This document shows, piece after piece, positions 33,959-44,008 of a DNA stretch of 62,427 nucleotides. Both the position numbers and the translations under genes were made by a program. The stretch spans positions 1 to 62,427 of the forward strand of contig NZ_JACIJG010000018.1 of NCBI RefSeq assembly GCF_014199265.1, in the 5' to 3' direction. Numbering within the stretch: position 1 is the first letter of the stretch; every line of letters starts with the position of its first letter. Under the pieces are notes generated by a model that was given only the letters and a program-made list of their open reading frames with translations, was not told the DNA's origin and searched no databases. Source of the DNA: Brucella daejeonensis. Lineage in GTDB: Bacteria > Pseudomonadota > Alphaproteobacteria > Rhizobiales > Rhizobiaceae.

Positions 33959-35821
33959 ATGCGCATTTTGAAATCAACAGTTCTTCTGACGTCCGTCTGC
34001 GCGGCCGCTTTATCACCGGCATTTGCACAGAGTGCGGCAGGGCCGGACGATGGTATCGTGCTCGATACGATTGTGGTGACGCCGCTTCGTCGCGTTTCAT
34101 CACTCCAGCGATCCACATCTTCGGTCAGTGTGATCGATTCCGCGGATATTGAGCGCTCCGCTGCTTCCGATCTGCAGTCATTGCTGCAATCCCACGGCGG
34201 TGTTTCGATCAAGACCAATGGCGGGCAGGGGTCTTCAGCCGATGTCTACATGCGCGGCATGTCCTCGAAGCAGACCGTCGTGCTCGTGAATGGGGTGCGT
34301 ACGGCTTCCGCAACGAGCGGTCTGACCGCTCTCGCCAACATTCCCCTGAGTTCTGTCGATCGCATCGAGATCGCCAAGGGCGCACATTCCGCGCAATATG
34401 GTGCGGACGCCATTGGCGGCGTCATCAATATCATCACCAAACAGGGCGGAAGCTGTGGGGAGCGTTCGTGGTGCGGAAGTGTCTCAACGGGTGCCGTGCA
34501 TCCGTGGGGCGGTTATCTATCCGGTTCCATGCAGGGGCGGAGCAGCGACGGTATCGACTATGCTTTCGGTGCGGCGATCACCGGTACGCAAGGGTATGAT
34601 TTCACGACGCCAGAAGCGTTTGGCCACGAGCCGGACGATGACGGATTCCTCCAGGGTTCGTTTAATTTTGCGCTGTCGAAGGATTTCGACTGGGGCAGGA
34701 TTTATGCCGACGGTCTCTTCAGCCGGGGCCGTAACCAATATGATGCGATAGCGCCGTCCTTCAACGAGGCGGATAGTACTGCCTTTACCGGCAAGATCGG
34801 TGCGCGGATCGACCATGCGGACGACTGGTCTTCGACGGTAGAATTCAGCACAGGCATCGACAAAAGCCGCAATTTTCGCAAGGGCGTCGAGGGTTCGGAC
34901 CGCTTCGAGACAAAGCGATATGGTGTCCTGGCGTCGACCGAAAAGAGTTTCGAGACCGGCAAGGCCACGCACATTGTGACCGGCGGTGTTGAAGCCTATC
35001 GGGAAGAAATCGATACGACGACCGATTATGGAGAGACGAGCCGCGATCTTGCGGCAGTGTTTGGTCAGTATTCCCTTGAATATGATGCACTGAGCTTCGA
35101 CGGTGGTCTGCGTTACGATCATAATGGACAGTTTGGCGATATCGTCACCTATAATCTGGGCGCGAGCTATGAAATCCTGCCCGATCTGGTGTTGCGTTCG
35201 TCTTATGCGACCGGTTTTCGCGCTCCAACCTTCAACGAGCTTTACTATCCGGGCTTTGCCAACCCCAAACTAAGACCGGAAAAAAGCAGGTCTTATGAAG
35301 TAGGGCTGAACTGGCAGGCGACGGCTTCAACCAGCATCGATATGGCATTTTACCAGACGTGGTTACGCGACGCGATCATGAGCACCGCGCCGTCCTACAT
35401 TCCCTATAATATCGCCAGCGCCGAAGTGACGGGGTTTGAAGCGACGCTTGCCCATCGCTTCAACGACCGGTGGAGTGTGAAGGGATCGATGGATATCAAG
35501 CGTCCTATCGATGAGGATACCGGTAACGATCTTCCTTATCGTGAGCGTTTCAAGGCAGCAGCGGAAGTGAACTTCAAGCCGGTTGAGCAACTCGACCTCA
35601 CGGCGCGGGTGATCTATGGCGGTTCACGCTATGCCAATGCGGCGAATACGAAGAAGCTCGGCGACTACGTGACCGCCGATTTCGTGGCGCTCTACTCGAT
35701 TGACCAGAAATCCCAACTGAAGTTCTCGGTGGAGAATATTTTCGACAAGGATTACGAGTCGAGTTCCGGCTATGTTGCGCCGGGCCGCACCATAAATATC
35801 GGGCTGACCCGGAATTTCTGA
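33959..35821 (+). CDS. btuB: TonB-dependent vitamin B12 outer-membrane receptor
   Basis: This 620-residue receptor takes up cobalamin across the outer membrane with TonB energy. A signal peptide (about residues 1-24, ending AFAQS) is followed by a Ton-box-like DTIVVTPLR and a plug domain with DLQSLLQSHGGVSIKTNG and the GGVINIITK motif. A 22-strand barrel ends with the C-terminal aromatic NIGLTRNF. A cobalamin riboswitch upstream and an ABC transporter downstream fix the substrate. Confidence 0.93.
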   Translation: MRILKSTVLLTSVCAAALSPAFAQSAAGPDDGIVLDTIVVTPLRRVSSLQRSTSSVSVIDSADIERSAASDLQSLLQSHGGVSIKTNGGQGSSADVYMRGMSSKQTVVLVNGVRTASATSGLTALANIPLSSVDRIEIAKGAHSAQYGADAIGGVINIITKQGGSCGERSWCGSVSTGAVHPWGGYLSGSMQGRSSDGIDYAFGAAITGTQGYDFTTPEAFGHEPDDDGFLQGSFNFALSKDFDWGRIYADGLFSRGRNQYDAIAPSFNEADSTAFTGKIGARIDHADDWSSTVEFSTGIDKSRNFRKGVEGSDRFETKRYGVLASTEKSFETGKATHIVTGGVEAYREEIDTTTDYGETSRDLAAVFGQYSLEYDALSFDGGLRYDHNGQFGDIVTYNLGASYEILPDLVLRSSYATGFRAPTFNELYYPGFANPKLRPEKSRSYEVGLNWQATASTSIDMAFYQTWLRDAIMSTAPSYIPYNIASAEVTGFEATLAHRFNDRWSVKGSMDIKRPIDEDTGNDLPYRERFKAAAEVNFKPVEQLDLTARVIYGGSRYANAANTKKLGDYVTADFVALYSIDQKSQLKFSVENIFDKDYESSSGYVAPGRTINIGLTRNF

Positions 35822-35834
35822 GGTTGAAGGGGCG

Positions 35835-36674
35835 ATGATAGGAGCATCCGCAAAAAGGATCGGCAGGCTCTGCATTGCGGCGGGGCTGGTCCTTTTTGTT
35901 CGTCAGCCAGCCAGTGCGGGAGACGCGCCGCAACGGGTGGTGTCCATCAATGTGTGTACAGATCAGCTTGCTCTGCTCCTCGCACGGGAGGGGCAGTTGC
36001 AGTCCATCTCCTACCTGTCGCGCGATCCGCAACTCTCCGTTATGGCCGATAAGGCGCGACAATTTCCGGTCAACCATGTGGGGGCGGAAGAAGTCTTTCT
36101 GCTTAAACCCGATCTGGTGCTCGCCGGGACATTTTCCTCCCGCGCCACGGTCGGCCTTCTGCGCAGGCTCGGCATCCGGGTGGAGGAGTTTGCTCCGGCG
36201 CGTTCGTTCGGGGACATTGAAGAACATATGCGCCGCTTGGGCGATCTTCTGGGGCGGCAGGCCGAAGCACGGGCGCAGATCGTTTCCATGAAGGCCGCGC
36301 TTGCGGCGATCAAGGGACCGGCACGGTCAAAGACGGTCGCGCTCTATTATGCCAACAGCTATACGTCCGGTGCGGGAACGCTGATCGATGAGGCGGTGCG
36401 TCTCGCCGGGCTTGAAAACATGGCGGACAAGGCGGGCATTACCGGATCGGCACTGTTGCCTCTGGAAAGACTGGTACTGGCGAAACCGGATATGCTGGTT
36501 CGCAGCACGCGCGATCGTGCGCCCGCACTGGCATTCGAAAATTTCCGTCATCCAGCGTTGCGCGCTCTGGAAAAGCAGGCGCGGGCGGTGACACTAGACG
36601 ATAATCTCACAGTTTGCGGCGGCCCTTTCAGTATCAAGGCTGTGGCGGAACTTGCGGAGGCTGCCCGTGACTGA
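35835..36674 (+). CDS. btuF: Cobalamin ABC transporter periplasmic binding protein
   Basis: This 279-residue cluster A-II (BtuF/FhuD-type) binding protein has an N-terminal signal region (about 1-28), RVVSINVCTDQLALLLA, and LKPDLVLAGTFSS, the typical fold landmarks. It hands B12 from the receptor to the inner-membrane permease. It starts 13 bp after the receptor stop, and its own stop overlaps the permease start by 8 bp. Confidence 0.85.
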   Translation: MIGASAKRIGRLCIAAGLVLFVRQPASAGDAPQRVVSINVCTDQLALLLAREGQLQSISYLSRDPQLSVMADKARQFPVNHVGAEEVFLLKPDLVLAGTFSSRATVGLLRRLGIRVEEFAPARSFGDIEEHMRRLGDLLGRQAEARAQIVSMKAALAAIKGPARSKTVALYYANSYTSGAGTLIDEAVRLAGLENMADKAGITGSALLPLERLVLAKPDMLVRSTRDRAPALAFENFRHPALRALEKQARAVTLDDNLTVCGGPFSIKAVAELAEAARD

Positions 36675-37668
36675 GAGCCGCCGTTTTCATCTTCTGCTCG
36701 CCGGGTTGATCCTGCTTGTGGCCGTGCTCTTCGCCATTTCCCTTTTGACCGGTCCCACCGCGCTTGGCATTGGCGACAGTTTCAAGGCGCTCTTCGGCCA
36801 GAATAGCGAAATGATTGTACTGGTGATGCGGGAAATCCGCTTGCCGCGTGCGTTGCTGGCGCTTCTGATCGGAGCGTCTCTCGGCCTGTCCGGGGCGGCA
36901 TTGCAGGGCTATCTGCGCAATCCGCTCGCCGAACCGGGCCTTCTCGGAGTCAGTGCGTCCGCGTCCTTCGGCGCCGTCATCGCGATCTATAGCGGTCTGT
37001 CGCTTCTGTTTCCCCTGGCTTTGCCGCTTCTGGCTCTGGCGGGCGCTTTCATTTCGGTCTTTCTGGTCAAGCTTCTTGCAGGGCGTAGCGCCGGTACACT
37101 TGCTGTCATTCTGGCCGGTGTGGCGGTTACCAGCCTTGCCGGTGCACTGACCGCGCTGGCGCTCAATCTATCGCCTAATCCGTTTGCCGCGATGGAAATC
37201 GTATTCTGGATGCTGGGATCTCTGACGGACCGGTCCATGACCCATGTTGCCCTTGCCGCTCCATTCATCTTCATAGGATGGGCGATGCTTTTGTCACTCG
37301 GTCGCTCGCTCGACAGTCTGACGCTTGGGGCGGATGCCGCTGCAACAATGGGCGTCAATCTGGTGCGGGTACAGCTTTTCGCCGTGCTTGGAACAGCAGC
37401 GTGCGTCGGGGCTTCCACGGCGGTTGCGGGCGCAATCGGCTTCGTCGGGCTGGTCGTGCCGCACCTCCTGCGCCCGCTGGTCGGCGCACGCCCGTCGCGT
37501 TTGCTGGTGGCGAGCGGCTTCGGCGGTGGCGCTCTTCTGCTTCTGGCCGATATTCTGGTGCGTGTCGTCATGCCGGGCCGTGAATTGAAGCTTGGCGTTC
37601 TGACGGCAATCATAGGAGCGCCATTCTTCCTTTGGCTCGTCTTCAAATATCGGAGGCAACTCGTATGA
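36667..37668 (+). CDS. btuC: Cobalamin ABC transporter permease
   Basis: This 333-residue FecCD/BtuC-type permease has about ten membrane helices. Landmarks are IRLPRALLALLIGASLGLSG and the ATPase-contacting LRPLVGARPSR region near the C-terminus, with EPGLLGVSASASFG. The start is a GTG after GCGGAGG, overlapping the binding-protein gene; a longer in-frame start exists but lies inside that gene without a ribosome site. The ATPase start overlaps its stop by 4 bp (ATGA). Confidence 0.92.
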   Translation: MTESRRFHLLLAGLILLVAVLFAISLLTGPTALGIGDSFKALFGQNSEMIVLVMREIRLPRALLALLIGASLGLSGAALQGYLRNPLAEPGLLGVSASASFGAVIAIYSGLSLLFPLALPLLALAGAFISVFLVKLLAGRSAGTLAVILAGVAVTSLAGALTALALNLSPNPFAAMEIVFWMLGSLTDRSMTHVALAAPFIFIGWAMLLSLGRSLDSLTLGADAAATMGVNLVRVQLFAVLGTAACVGASTAVAGAIGFVGLVVPHLLRPLVGARPSRLLVASGFGGGALLLLADILVRVVMPGRELKLGVLTAIIGAPFFLWLVFKYRRQLV

Positions 37669-38453
37669 CATTGCTTCATGTCACGGAGCTTTCGGTCAAA
37701 AGCCTTTCCGTCAGGCTTGGCGGCAAGTCAGTGCTGACGAATATGAGTTTTGAAAGTCGCGGTGGCGAGTTCATAGGCCTGGTCGGACCAAACGGGGCAG
37801 GCAAAACGACGTTGCTGCGAGCCATCCTCGGACTTGTTGCGTCCGATGGGGATGTATTGCTGGACGGGCATGACCTGCGCCGGTTGAGCGTGTTCAAAAA
37901 GGCGGAGAAACTTGCCTATCTCCCGCAGGAACGTGACGTTGCATGGCCGGTTTCGGTCGAAATGCTTGTTTCTCTGGGACGCTCGGCTCTCAAGCCAGTC
38001 TTTGCGAGCCTGAGCGAAGGAGACCGAACGCTTGTCGAGACCGCTATGCGGCGCATGGATGTCGGGCAATTTCGTGAACGCCCCGTCACAGAGCTTTCGG
38101 GCGGGGAGCGCGCGCGTGTGTTGATCGCGCGCGTTCTGGCGCAGGATACGCCCGTCATCCTTGCCGACGAGCCGGTGGCCGGCCTCGATCCCGCACATCA
38201 GCTCAGACTGATGGAGAGCTTTGCGGAACTCGCGAGGGAGGGGCGTACCGTGATCGCGTCCCTGCACGAGCTGAATCTTGCCGCGCAGCACTGCACGCGT
38301 CTTCTCCTTCTCGACAAGGGAGAGCTTGTTGCAGACGGTGCCCCGACAGAGGTGTTCACCGCGGAGCGGCTGCACAGTGTCTATGGTATCCGGGCGAAGA
38401 TCCTGACGGTGGATGGAGAATTTATCGTCCACCCGACGTCACATACCGCTTGA
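37665..38453 (+). CDS. btuD: Cobalamin ABC transporter ATPase
   Basis: This 262-residue ATPase drives B12 import. It has Walker A GPNGAGKTTLL, Q-loop LAYLPQERD, signature LSGGERARVLIAR, Walker B VILADEPVAGLDPA and the H-loop SLHELNLA. The start is the ATG overlapping the permease stop, preceded by CGGAGG. Its last 15 bases overlap the stop end of the convergent oxidoreductase gene. Confidence 0.93.
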   Translation: MTLLHVTELSVKSLSVRLGGKSVLTNMSFESRGGEFIGLVGPNGAGKTTLLRAILGLVASDGDVLLDGHDLRRLSVFKKAEKLAYLPQERDVAWPVSVEMLVSLGRSALKPVFASLSEGDRTLVETAMRRMDVGQFRERPVTELSGGERARVLIARVLAQDTPVILADEPVAGLDPAHQLRLMESFAELAREGRTVIASLHELNLAAQHCTRLLLLDKGELVADGAPTEVFTAERLHSVYGIRAKILTVDGEFIVHPTSHTA

Positions 38454-39578
38454 TCTTTTCCACTGACGTTCGCGCGAGGAGGCGTAGATCGTTTCCACGG
38501 TTTTCTGCACCTCATAGCCTTCCCGAAAGTCTGCATGACCGTTTTTCTGTCCGGCGATGGACAGCAGAAAATCGCGAATTTCTATCGTTTTCAGATCGTT
38601 GAAGCCAATCTGATGACCGCCTGCCACGCAAAACGCGTCATACGGCTCGTGTTCGGGGCCGGCAAATATCTTGCGGAACCCCTGCTGTCCCTTCCGGTCT
38701 GAAAAAAGAAAAAGATCGAGTTCATTGAACCGTTCCTGCGAGAAGAACAGGGAGCCTTTCGAGCCTGAGATTTCGAAATCGTGCTGCATCTTGCGGCCAC
38801 CGGCGATCCAGCTTGCCTCCAGTGTGCCGGTCGCTCCGTTATCGAAGCGCAGGATTGCATGGCAGACATCGTCCACCTCGACCGGCCTGATATTCGACGG
38901 GTCCGAAACGTCCGGTCGCTCACGAATGACCGTGACGGCGTCGCCCAGCACTTCCGTGATGGGGCCGACCAGGTAGCGCGCCGCGGCGATGATATGGCTG
39001 CCGATATCTGCGAGCGCGCCGCCGCCGCCCGCTGGATCGAGCCGCCATGTCCACGGAATGCGGGCATCGGCCATGAAATCTTCCGCATGTATACCGCGAA
39101 AATTGCGAACTTCTCCCAGTTCCCCGCTATGGATGATTTCTTTCGCGAGCTTTATCATCGGGTTTTTCAGATAGTTGAACCCCACGGCGGTCTGGACGCC
39201 CTTGCGTTCAGCGGCAAGCGCCATCTGAAGACAATCGGCTGCGGTAGGTGCGAGCGGCTTTTCGCAATAAACGTGCTTGCCTGCCTCAATCGCCGCGAGC
39301 GCCATCTCCTTGTGAAACCGGTTGGGCGTCGTGATATCGACAAGATTGATGTCCGGATCGGTTATCACCTCTCGCCAATCGCCCGTGGCATGGGCAAACC
39401 CGAGTTGTCTTGCAGCCTTTTCCGCCGTTTCCCGATCTACATCGGCCAATGTGTGAAGATGAACTTCAAGCGGCAGATTGAATACACGATTGACGTTTGC
39501 AAGGCCAAGCGCATGGGTTTTGCCCATGAAGCCGGACCCGATCAAACCAGTTGCGACAATTCCAGCCTTGCCTGCCAT
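38439..39578 (-). CDS. Gfo/Idh/MocA-family oxidoreductase
   Basis: This 379-residue NAD(P)-dependent sugar or polyol dehydrogenase has an N-terminal Rossmann motif, TGLIGSGFMGKTHALGLA. The family CEKPLAPTAADC holds the catalytic lysine of the EKP motif, and the C-terminal domain has GSHIIAAARYLVGP and a DIGSH motif. It is divergent from a sugar ABC transporter and SDR operon across a regulatory region. It probably oxidises the imported compound or a derivative; inositol-like polyols are a reasonable guess but not proven. Confidence 0.9.
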   Translation of the reverse strand: MAGKAGIVATGLIGSGFMGKTHALGLANVNRVFNLPLEVHLHTLADVDRETAEKAARQLGFAHATGDWREVITDPDINLVDITTPNRFHKEMALAAIEAGKHVYCEKPLAPTAADCLQMALAAERKGVQTAVGFNYLKNPMIKLAKEIIHSGELGEVRNFRGIHAEDFMADARIPWTWRLDPAGGGGALADIGSHIIAAARYLVGPITEVLGDAVTVIRERPDVSDPSNIRPVEVDDVCHAILRFDNGATGTLEASWIAGGRKMQHDFEISGSKGSLFFSQERFNELDLFLFSDRKGQQGFRKIFAGPEHEPYDAFCVAGGHQIGFNDLKTIEIRDFLLSIAGQKNGHADFREGYEVQKTVETIYASSRERQWKRSSGM

Positions 39579-39645
39579 TGTCCTTCTCTCCCGGAAAATA
39601 AGCTCGTCGTCGGCAGCTTATGCGATTGACATGAGCTAACAGAAA

Positions 39646-39661
39646 TGGAATTATAATTCCA
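39646..39661. promoter_or_regulatory. Palindromic operator GGAA-N6-TTCC
   Basis: TGGAATTATAATTCCA is a perfect 16-bp palindrome. It contains GGAA-N6-TTCC, the consensus reported for the RpiR-family inositol repressor IolR in Sinorhizobium. TATAAT within it and TTGACA at 39626-39631 could be promoter elements, though the 20-bp spacing is long. It lies between the divergent oxidoreductase and transporter genes. No regulator gene is in the window. Confidence 0.6.
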
Positions 39662-39815
39662 CTCGAAATTAATTATGAATGTTTCATTCTATTGAATGAA
39701 TCCGTGCCCTGCCGGTGGCAGCGAAAAAGCGCTTGGAGGAGCGTCGCGCAACGCAGGTGCAAGGCAAGGCGTCAACGCAAACCGGCGGGGAATGCCGGAC
39801 AAGGGAGGAGTGAAC

Positions 39816-40745
39816 ATGCAATCTCTATTGAAATCGGCAGTAGCCGGGGTGGCGTTGCTGGCTGCATCTTTCGCGGCCCACGCGGCTGACATCAATATTG
39901 TCGTGGTTAGCCACGGTCAGGCTTCCGATCCGTTCTGGTCTGTTGTGAAAAACGGCGTTGCCGAGGCGGCAAAGGATACGGGCGCAAAGGTCGATTATCG
40001 TGCGCCGGAAACTTTCGACATGGTGCAGATGGCGCAACTCATCGATGCCGCAATCAACCAGAATCCGCAAGGTATCGTGGTTTCCATTCCTGACGCGGAT
40101 GCTCTCGGACCGTCGATCCAGCGCGCCGTGGCAGCCGGTATTCCGGTTATTTCCATGAATTCCGGCTCCGATGCTTCGAAGAAGCTCGGTGCGCTTCTGC
40201 ATGTCGGGCAGGACGAGTTCGATGCCGGTAAAGTCGCGGGTGAGGCACTGAAGAATGCAGGCGGAAAGAAAGGTATCTGTGTCAATCAGGAAGTGGGCAA
40301 CGTCTCGCTGGACCAGCGTTGCGCAGGCTTCAAGGAAGGGTTCGGTGATGTGACGGTTCTGCCGACCTCGACCGATCCTGCCGAAAATGAAGCCAAGGTT
40401 CGCGCGGCTCTGGCTTCTGATACTGCCGTAGACACGATCCTGACGCTCAATGCCACGCTCGCGGGCGAGCCTGCCGTGAAAGCCGCCGCCGAAAGCGGTC
40501 GCAGCGGCATTCACGTGGCGACTTTCGATATGTCGGCCGGTTTCCTCGAAGCCGTTGAGAAGGGCCAGGCCGATTTTGCCATCGACCAGCAGCAGTTCCT
40601 GCAAGGCTATCTGCCGGTATCGTTTCTGGCACTCAATGCGAAATACGGCTTGATGCCCGGCGGCAATGTTCCGTCCGGCCCGAACCTTATCACCAAGGAT
40701 AAGGCCAAGCAGGTGGTGGAACTGTCGGCCAAGGGCATACGGTAA
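39816..40745 (+). CDS. Sugar ABC transporter periplasmic binding protein
   Basis: This 309-residue protein is of the RbsB/PBP1 type. The signal peptide (about residues 1-23, ending FAAHA) is followed by INIVVVSHGQASDPFW and GIVVSIPDADALGPSI, the ligand-binding fold. The ATG follows GGGAGGAG; a longer in-frame form is rejected because it has no signal peptide. It leads an operon with permease, ATPase and SDR genes. The architecture resembles the fructose transporter FrcBCA; the substrate is unassigned. Confidence 0.9.
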   Translation: MQSLLKSAVAGVALLAASFAAHAADINIVVVSHGQASDPFWSVVKNGVAEAAKDTGAKVDYRAPETFDMVQMAQLIDAAINQNPQGIVVSIPDADALGPSIQRAVAAGIPVISMNSGSDASKKLGALLHVGQDEFDAGKVAGEALKNAGGKKGICVNQEVGNVSLDQRCAGFKEGFGDVTVLPTSTDPAENEAKVRAALASDTAVDTILTLNATLAGEPAVKAAAESGRSGIHVATFDMSAGFLEAVEKGQADFAIDQQQFLQGYLPVSFLALNAKYGLMPGGNVPSGPNLITKDKAKQVVELSAKGIR

Positions 40746-40770
40746 GCAGCTTCGACCAAACGATAGCCAG

Positions 40771-40792
40771 CCCGCCCATGAGAATGGGCGGG
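40771..40792 (+). repeat. Intercistronic hairpin after the binding-protein gene
   Basis: CCCGCCCAT, loop GAGA, ATGGGCGGG form a perfect 9-bp GC-rich stem. Such hairpins after binding-protein genes often stabilise the upstream mRNA or partly terminate transcription, so that more binding protein is made than permease. Confidence 0.7.
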
Positions 40793-40921
40793 AACGGGTG
40801 CCCACACCCATGTTCTGAGTGTTTACTTCGACCGCATTTCCAGCCGTTTCACGCTTTGCCGGAAATGCTCCAGCGGCCCTGAAATTTCGACATGGTCGCG
40901 AAAATGCTTCAGGAGAAGATC

Positions 40922-42052
40922 ATGAGCGAGCCACTTTCCGAACAGAAGGCCGGAGCGGCGGCAACGCCCAGGGACGAGCGGTTGCGGTCGGCAAGCCCCT
41001 TGCAGCGCGTTTTGAGCCGACCGGAACTGGGGGCGGTATCGGGCCTCATCCTCATCACGATTTTCTTTGTTTCGATTGCCAATCCGGCGATGTTTACCGC
41101 AGCCGGTATCATGAATTTCATGGCGCCCGCGTCGCAGCTTGGCATTCTCGCGGTGGCAGCGGCGCTGCTGATGATCGGTGGCGAGTTCGATCTATCCATC
41201 GGATCGATGGTGGCCTTTTCCGGTCTCATCTTTGCGGCGGCTTTGGTCGTATGGCAGGTGCCGCTTGGAATTGCCATCATCGTCACGCTGCTGTTCGCGG
41301 CGTTCGTTGGCGTTGTGAATGCGCAGATCGTTATTCGGACGGGCTTGCCGTCATTCATCGTGACGCTTGCATTCCTGTTCATTTTGCGCGGCCTGTCGCT
41401 CGTTGGGCTGAAATGGGCGACGGGCGGTGCAACCCAGTTACGAGGTGTGAAGGAGGCAGTAAGCGGCAGTTATCTTGCCGGACTCTTTTCCGGCGACGCC
41501 TTTCAGGGGCTTTTCGGCTGGCTGACCGAAAACGGTCTGATCGCCAGGTTTCCGAATGGAGAGCCGACGGTCAAAGGTATGCCGGTCGAGGTCTTGTGGT
41601 TTGTCGGGATCGCGCTGGTTGCAACCTATATTCTGGTGCGTACGCGTTTCGGCAACTGGATTTTTGCCGCGGGCGGTGATGCACTTGCGGCGCGTAATTC
41701 CGGCGTGCCGGTGCGCCGGGTCAAGACCACGCTGTTCATGTGCACGGCCATGGCCGCTGCGCTGGTGGCGATCCTCACGGTTCTCGATGCGGGGTCGACG
41801 GATGCGCGGCGCGGCTTTCAGAAGGAATTCGAAGCGATCATCGCGGCCGTTATCGGGGGATGCCTGCTCACCGGCGGTTATGGTTCGGCCATCGGCGCTT
41901 TCTTTGGAGCGATCATCTTCGGCATGGTGCTGATCGGGCTCACCTATACGCAGATCGATCAGGACTGGTATCTTGTCTTTCTGGGCGGAATGCTTCTGAT
42001 CGCTGTGCTCTTTAACAATTTCATCCGCAAGCGCGCCACGGGCGAGCGTTGA
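40922..42052 (+). CDS. Sugar ABC transporter permease
   Basis: This 376-residue RbsC-type permease has about ten membrane helices. Motifs are [19 protein letters not shown], the family signature, and [19 protein letters not shown], the ATPase-coupling loop. The start is the ATG after AGGAGAAG; ten extra in-frame codons upstream are unlikely. It partners with the preceding binding protein and the next gene's ATPase. Confidence 0.92.
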   Translation: MSEPLSEQKAGAAATPRDERLRSASPLQRVLSRPELGAVSGLILITIFFVSIANPAMFTAAGIMNFMAPASQLGILAVAAALLMIGGEFDLSIGSMVAFSGLIFAAALVVWQVPLGIAIIVTLLFAAFVGVVNAQIVIRTGLPSFIVTLAFLFILRGLSLVGLKWATGGATQLRGVKEAVSGSYLAGLFSGDAFQGLFGWLTENGLIARFPNGEPTVKGMPVEVLWFVGIALVATYILVRTRFGNWIFAAGGDALAARNSGVPVRRVKTTLFMCTAMAAALVAILTVLDAGSTDARRGFQKEFEAIIAAVIGGCLLTGGYGSAIGAFFGAIIFGMVLIGLTYTQIDQDWYLVFLGGMLLIAVLFNNFIRKRATGER

Positions 42053-42066
42053 GAGGGAGGTTTGCC

Positions 42067-42846
42067 ATGACGACACCCATCATCGAAGTCCGCAATCTCG
42101 TCAAGCACTTCGGCCCGGTCATTGCTTTGAACGGCGTTTCTCTGAGCGTCGAATCCGGGCAGGTTCATTGTCTGCTGGGCGATAACGGTGCGGGCAAATC
42201 CACCCTCATCAAAACGCTTTCCGGCGTTCACAAACCGACGAGCGGTGACTTTCTGGTCGAAGGGAAGCCTGTTTCCTTCAACAGTCCCCGCGATGCGCTC
42301 GATCACGGCATAGCCACGGTATATCAGGACCTTGCAATGATCCCGCTGATGTCGGTCATGCGGAATTTCTTCCTGGGACGTGAGCCGACCAAGGGTATTG
42401 GTCCGATCCGCTGGTTCGACACAGAACAAGCGGAAGAAGTCACCCGCGAGGAAATGCGAAAAATCGGAATCGATGTTCGTGATCCGCAGCAGGCGGTGGG
42501 GACTCTTTCCGGCGGCGAACGCCAGTGTGTGGCGATCGCCCGTGCCGTTTATTTCGGCGCTAAAGTGCTGATCCTGGATGAGCCGACCTCGGCGCTCGGC
42601 GTACGCCAGACGGCGATGGTCCTCAAATACATCAACCTTGTGCGCTCGCGCGGGCTTGGCGTTATCTTCATCACTCATAATGTCCGTCATGCCCATGCGG
42701 TCGGGGACAAGTTCACCGTGCTTAACCGCGGCGTAACGCTTGGAACGCGTACCAAAAGCGATGTGGATATGGATGAGTTGCAGAGCCTCATGGCGGGCGG
42801 GCAGGAACTCGCCGACCTGACTGCCGAACTGGGCGGTCGGGTTTGA
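42067..42846 (+). CDS. Sugar ABC transporter ATPase (single-domain, FrcA-like)
   Basis: This 259-residue ATPase has one nucleotide-binding domain, unlike the doubled RbsA type: Walker [14 protein letters not shown], signature [15 protein letters not shown], Walker [12 protein letters not shown] and H-loop FITHNVRHA. The single-domain form matches FrcA of Sinorhizobium. The ATG follows GAGGGAGG, 14 bp after the permease stop. Confidence 0.92.
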   Translation: MTTPIIEVRNLVKHFGPVIALNGVSLSVESGQVHCLLGDNGAGKSTLIKTLSGVHKPTSGDFLVEGKPVSFNSPRDALDHGIATVYQDLAMIPLMSVMRNFFLGREPTKGIGPIRWFDTEQAEEVTREEMRKIGIDVRDPQQAVGTLSGGERQCVAIARAVYFGAKVLILDEPTSALGVRQTAMVLKYINLVRSRGLGVIFITHNVRHAHAVGDKFTVLNRGVTLGTRTKSDVDMDELQSLMAGGQELADLTAELGGRV

Positions 42847-42867
42847 CCGGAATTTTCGGAGCGTAGA

Positions 42868-43677
42868 ATGAACGGCCAATTCAGCGGCAAGGTTGCCGTC
42901 ATCACTGGCAGTACGCAGGGTCTTGGAGCCGCGACAGCCCGGCTGTTTGCGGAAAGAAGCGCAAAAGGTCTTGTGATCTGCGGGCGTTCCGCCGAAAGGG
43001 GAAGAGCGCAGGCCGAGCAACTTTCGGAACTCGGAGCCAAAGTCGTTTTTGTTCAAGCCGACCTTGAGAAAATCGAGGACTGCCGCAAGATCGTTGCCGA
43101 AGCCGACAGAGTCTTTGGACGGCTCGATGTTCTGGTGAATGCCGCCGGATTGACGGATCGCGGCACAATTCTGGATACGACACCTGAACTGTTTGATCGC
43201 CTTTTTGCAGTCAATATGCGTGCGCCATTCTTTTTGATTCAGGAGGCGATTAAACTTTTCCGCCGCGACAAGGTAGAAGGCACGATCGTCAATATTTCCT
43301 CCATGTCGTCCATGGGCGGCCAGCCGTTTATTGCAGCCTATTGTGCCTCCAAGGGCGCACTGGACACGCTGACCCGTAATGTCGCCTATTCCGTTCTCCG
43401 CAACAGGATACGCGTCAACAGTCTCAACATCGGCTGGATGGCATCTGACGGCGAAGATCGTATCCAGCGCGAGTTTCACGATGCGCCGGAGAACTGGCTT
43501 GAGACGGCTGCAAAGGCGCAGCCTTTTGGAAGATTGATCGATCCGGTGGAGGTCGCGCGTGCGATTGCCTTTCTGGCGTCCGAAGAGTCCGGTCTGATGA
43601 CTGGCGCTATCGTGAATTTCGACCAGTCGATCTGGGGAGCTTACGGCTCATCGCCGCATCCCGAACAACCGCTCTGA
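42868..43677 (+). CDS. Short-chain dehydrogenase/reductase
   Basis: This 269-residue classical SDR has the cofactor motif [12 protein letters not shown], the NAAG motif seen as NAAGLTD, Ser in [10 protein letters not shown] and the catalytic YCASK. It is the last gene of the transporter operon. Together with the divergent Gfo/Idh/MocA enzyme it suggests two successive oxidations of an imported sugar or polyol. The substrate is unknown. Confidence 0.92.
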   Translation: MNGQFSGKVAVITGSTQGLGAATARLFAERSAKGLVICGRSAERGRAQAEQLSELGAKVVFVQADLEKIEDCRKIVAEADRVFGRLDVLVNAAGLTDRGTILDTTPELFDRLFAVNMRAPFFLIQEAIKLFRRDKVEGTIVNISSMSSMGGQPFIAAYCASKGALDTLTRNVAYSVLRNRIRVNSLNIGWMASDGEDRIQREFHDAPENWLETAAKAQPFGRLIDPVEVARAIAFLASEESGLMTGAIVNFDQSIWGAYGSSPHPEQPL

Positions 43678-43868
43678 TTGAGAAGAATGGCGACCATTGT
43701 TACGAGACCGGAAATTTCCACCGGACTGAATTTTACATGATGCTTTTTGAATGAAAGATTCGTCGGGTTGTTTTCTCCAGTGTAGCTTTAGTAGCAAGTT
43801 GTGAAATATTGTGAGCAAGTTTATCGATCCTGCTTGCGCTTGCAATTTCAGGTAGTTAGAGCATCAGT

Positions 43869-43895
43869 CTGCCTGATTGATTCAGGCAGTGTGTT
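43869..43895 (+). terminator. Putative terminator
   Basis: CTGCCTGA, loop TTGAT, TCAGGCAG, followed by TGTGTTTT. It lies 190 bp past the SDR gene. The rest of 43678-44008 shows nothing that I can assign. Confidence 0.5.
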
Positions 43896-44008
43896 TTAAG
43901 CTGTTGTTTTAGCCGTATTTACGCGATGCCGGGGCCTCCCGCCCGGCGGAGATTCGTTCTCGGCAATAGCTTGCACAGACACCGGTTCTATCTGAAAGGA
44001 CGAGCATC

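Noticed and set aside
41959..43479. 506-codon minus-strand frame
   Set aside because: Runs antisense to the ABC ATPase and SDR genes, both of which have full motif sets.
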